Of a stretch of DNA of 64,000 nucleotides, positions 61,572-64,000 are shown one piece after another. Made by a program: the position numbers and the translations under genes. Under the pieces are notes generated by a model that saw only the letters and a list, made by a program, of their open reading frames with translations, had not been told where the DNA came from and did not search any database. Origin of the DNA: Clostridia bacterium (GTDB lineage: Bacteria > Bacillota > Clostridia > Oscillospirales > Acutalibacteraceae); NCBI GenBank assembly GCA_017623235.1, contig JAGAPN010000026.1, positions 1 through 64,000 on the forward strand, given 5' to 3'. Within the stretch, counting starts at the first letter, position 1; each line of letters starts with the position of its first letter.

Positions 61572-64000
61572 TTGAAAACAGCAAAGAAGCTCTTATCGGT
61601 AGTACTTGCAGTGGCAATTCTGGCAACCACTCTGGTTTTCAGCCTTACCACCTCCGCCGCTACCGACCCCGACGCAATGGTCATCACCTCCACCAACGCC
61701 TACGGCCCTAATAGCTACGGCATTGGCGGAACAAGCCTTAACATTCTCGGTGTAGACGGTAGCTTCTACTACCAGGAAAAACCCGACAAGGCCATTGACG
61801 AGAAGACGGATTCGGAATACAGGGTTTACGATAAAGGCTGGAATACTAATCACCCCACAAGTCATGCCACCCTTTCTTATGCCGACCGTCTGGAAAATGC
61901 GGCGGCCTCCAAGTTCTCGGTAAAAATGACCTGTGAGCATAACGAGGGCTTTAAGGCGACCGTAAAAAACTATCCTATTTTTTCTTCAGTATCTGTATGG
62001 TGTCCCATTGAAGGCGCCAAGGCTGTTATGCTTCGTGTAAAGGTCCCCAAGGGAACAGATAGCACTACTTCTATAAGAATCGCTATGGGAACATCGAACG
62101 CTTGGGGAAACGGAAACAGTACAATGTATCCGGGAAGCAATACTGCTGAGTATTGGTATATTGCTAATAATTCTTCCTCTTGGGTCAAGGGCGGTACCGC
62201 TCCCAATCAGACTTATGGTGCAGTTCAGCTCACCCTTCCCAGCGGTTTCGACGGCCATATTGCTCTTGCTCTGCCCGAGGGTGCAACCTCTGTTGAAGGT
62301 ATGCAGATAGGTACTATGGAATTTATCCTTGGTACCCTTGGACCCGACTATGGTGATTTCTACTATGGCGGTATCAGCACACTGGCCGAGCTGCCTGTAG
62401 TAGGTGAAAATAACACCACCGCAACCTTCAATGGTGAAACCGAGCCCCTCTGCAACTATACAGGTACCGTTGAATATGGTTATCAATGGGCACCTAGTGT
62501 TACCGATACCACAGTACAGACCTTTGTTGATAACCATCACGGTTTTGCAGGAGAAAATGCTATTAAGATTTCTGCCGCTTCCGATACAGGCGCCCGTGTT
62601 AACAATCCCATAGTCGCCTACATCCCCGCAGAACGCAGTATGAATGGCGTTACCCATATTATGACCTATGTGGAAATTCCGGAAAATGCCAAGAACGATG
62701 CTTATAATATTCGTCTGCTTATTCACGGCGGAGAGGGTGGATTCAGATTCAGAGATGCTGCAGGTACTGTTTATAAAGGTGATTACGATAGCGGAGAATA
62801 TTCCTATCTGGCTCTTGACGGTACTGAGTGGGTTACCGACACCTTGAGTGCTGATAGCCAGTTCAAAACCTCTGTTATTAAAAACGGCTTTAAAGGTTAT
62901 CTTAAATTCGATGTTACTAAAATTACCTGGAGCGGCACAGCTCCTACCGATGTAAACAGCCTTGTGCTTGATGACATTGGCTTCACACTCGCTTCCTACG
63001 GTCCCACCTACGGCGATTACTACTTCGGCGGCGTTTATATGCTCTCTGCCGATTATGATTCCCGCTTTGCCCGCCTCGGCGCAGACGGTGAGAAAATGGC
63101 CCTTAACTTTGTTCGTGACAATACAAACATTGCTTACAGAACCTACGGCACCACCGCCCTTACCGAGGAAACAGCAACAGCTATAACTGTAAATGACCCC
63201 GGTTATGGAAAGATATTGGCTTCGACAACAGGAATAGCATTAAGGAACAAAGGTTGGGGAAGCAGAACATCATACGCTACAATGACGTTTAATGATTTCG
63301 CTGCTATAGGATATAATCGTTCTATTACAATATCCTCTACTATAGATGAAGGATATGGCCTGGCAAATAGCATACATACATTTATTCTTGATTCCACAAC
63401 AACTTATATGAAATATACGACGCAAAACACCTGGACCCGCGATGAAATAGGCGGTCAGGCAAGGTATGTTATGTTCTACCTGGAAACACCTGAAAATGGT
63501 GATACAAGTGCCATTCGTTTACTTGTATCAGGCGACCAAAGTGGTGGATATAGCGGTGGTATTAACAGTGCGCCATATACCTATTTAGATACCTCTGCCT
63601 CTGAATGGAGCGAATGGGGCACAACAGGTGACCAGTATGGAGATATATCCCTTCCTGCAGGCTTTAAAGGATATGTCGTTGTAGACGCAGCTAATCTGCT
63701 TAACGAGTTTGCTGATTTCAGAATTCAGAGCGTAGAAATCAGATTTGGAAAGTTCGGCCCCAGCTACGGTAGCTATACCTACGGCGGTTACTGGACACTT
63801 ACCAACTTCTCTACCGATAATATCTATTTCAAGACAAATCGTGTTGCATGGACATCTACACCTTCAATAACCGATACCTGGGAAGGCTATATGACCGACA
63901 ACCGTGCAAAGGAAATCTACTACCACGGTGACGTTAATAAGAGCTTTGACGTTGATATCTGCGACCTGGTTGCCCTTAACAATGCCGATGCAGATTATTA
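61572..64000 (+). CDS. Large secreted repeat protein with dockerin-like C-terminus (cut by window end)
   Basis: An open frame of at least 809 codons starting with TTG (MKTAKKLLSVVLAVAILATT, signal peptide to about residue 28), 27 bases after the previous gene. An AAGGAAG ribosome site is at 61557-61563. Three modules of the family seen at 57999 and 42240 follow, each ending with the GPxYG-[DS]-x-x-YGG-like signature at about 62340-62382, 62997-63036 and 63759-63792. At 63927-64000 the protein enters GDVNKSFDVDICDLVAL, the first calcium loop of a type I dockerin. The frame is uninterrupted to the window end. The third module is noticeably richer in A/T-ending codons. Only the start was uncertain, because no ATG is near. 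Confidence 0.78.
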   Translation, partial: MKTAKKLLSVVLAVAILATTLVFSLTTSAATDPDAMVITSTNAYGPNSYGIGGTSLNILGVDGSFYYQEKPDKAIDEKTDSEYRVYDKGWNTNHPTSHATLSYADRLENAAASKFSVKMTCEHNEGFKATVKNYPIFSSVSVWCPIEGAKAVMLRVKVPKGTDSTTSIRIAMGTSNAWGNGNSTMYPGSNTAEYWYIANNSSSWVKGGTAPNQTYGAVQLTLPSGFDGHIALALPEGATSVEGMQIGTMEFILGTLGPDYGDFYYGGISTLAELPVVGENNTTATFNGETEPLCNYTGTVEYGYQWAPSVTDTTVQTFVDNHHGFAGENAIKISAASDTGARVNNPIVAYIPAERSMNGVTHIMTYVEIPENAKNDAYNIRLLIHGGEGGFRFRDAAGTVYKGDYDSGEYSYLALDGTEWVTDTLSADSQFKTSVIKNGFKGYLKFDVTKITWSGTAPTDVNSLVLDDIGFTLASYGPTYGDYYFGGVYMLSADYDSRFARLGADGEKMALNFVRDNTNIAYRTYGTTALTEETATAITVNDPGYGKILASTTGIALRNKGWGSRTSYATMTFNDFAAIGYNRSITISSTIDEGYGLANSIHTFILDSTTTYMKYTTQNTWTRDEIGGQARYVMFYLETPENGDTSAIRLLVSGDQSGGYSGGINSAPYTYLDTSASEWSEWGTTGDQYGDISLPAGFKGYVVVDAANLLNEFADFRIQSVEIRFGKFGPSYGSYTYGGYWTLTNFSTDNIYFKTNRVAWTSTPSITDTWEGYMTDNRAKEIYYHGDVNKSFDVDICDLVALNNADADY
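63927..64000 (+). other. Dockerin-like segment (partial)
   Basis: The 12-residue loop DVNKSFDVDICD matches the dockerin calcium loop with ligands at positions 1, 3, 5, 9 and 12 (D, N, S, D, D), followed by the hydrophobic helix LVALNN. The second loop and helix, needed to confirm it, lie outside the window. Confidence 0.7.

Noticed and set aside
1..64000. CRISPR arrays, tRNA or rRNA genes, prophage or integrative elements
   Set aside because: No evenly spaced direct repeats, no cloverleaf-like intergenic sequences and no integrase, terminase or conjugation genes were recognised. The intergenic gaps are short.

Overview
The window is one contiguous piece of a chromosome from a spore-forming, fibre- or glycan-degrading member of the Clostridia, most likely an uncultured gut or rumen relative of the Oscillospiraceae/Acutalibacteraceae. 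The reasons are the infB-rbfA-nrnA-truB-ribF gene order, a T-box leader in front of aspS, a SpoIIQ-like gene with a good sigma-F promoter, strong AGGAGG-type ribosome binding sites, five AraC-type regulators and many sugar-degradation genes. This placement is inferred; no 16S or other marker is present. The ABC importers have no ATPase gene in the window, as is common in Firmicutes that share one MsmX-type ATPase.

Layout. 1-5744: end of infB, then rbfA, nrnA, truB, ribF and an SGNH hydrolase, with a MITE-like palindromic insertion between infB and rbfA and a REP-like hairpin after truB. 5775-9409: a SpoIIQ-like M23 protein (minus strand), a candidate small RNA, a PlsC-type acyltransferase with a zinc ribbon, and a GltS-type symporter. 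9477-18829: four small sugar modules: ROK kinase plus SIS isomerase; GH36 alpha-galactosidase plus DMT transporter with a divergent AraC; sialidase-fold protein plus NanA/DapA-like lyase with a divergent AraC; and a second SGNH hydrolase. 18929-25109: T-box, an AspRS-GatC fusion, a GatA that lacks its catalytic serines, GatB, and an alanyl-tRNA editing protein. 25122-31766: AraC regulator and a divergent, tightly coupled six-gene amino-sugar operon (three Gfo/Idh/MocA oxidoreductases, a TIM-barrel isomerase, NagB, NagA). 31831-39580: a minus-strand operon of a GH42-like enzyme and two paralogous EEP-family lipoproteins, an SGNH lipoprotein, and two divergent AraC regulators. 39679-57926: a single-direction gene run of about 18 kb: GH94-like phosphorylase, a wall- or membrane-anchored beta-sandwich protein, a DUF4874/DUF4832 lipoprotein, two complete ABC importers (one with an outsized binding protein), an NHL/TPR membrane protein, a Yip1 protein and a DUF5696-type protein. 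57999-64000: two large secreted repeat proteins, the second cut by the window end just as a dockerin-like segment begins.

How it fits together. The right half looks like a capture, import and phosphorolysis locus for a beta-linked oligosaccharide. Secreted proteins built from one recurring beta-sandwich module (also in the anchored protein at 42240) and a dockerin tail would bind polymer; two importers would bring in oligosaccharides; the GH94-like enzyme would split them by phosphorolysis; NHL/Yip1/DUF5696 proteins may form a companion membrane assembly of unknown role. The middle part handles galactosides, sialic-acid-like sugars and N-acetylglucosamine-type sugars. The most unusual translation feature is the covalent AspRS-GatC fusion, with a non-discriminating-type AspRS, next to an apparently inactive GatA.
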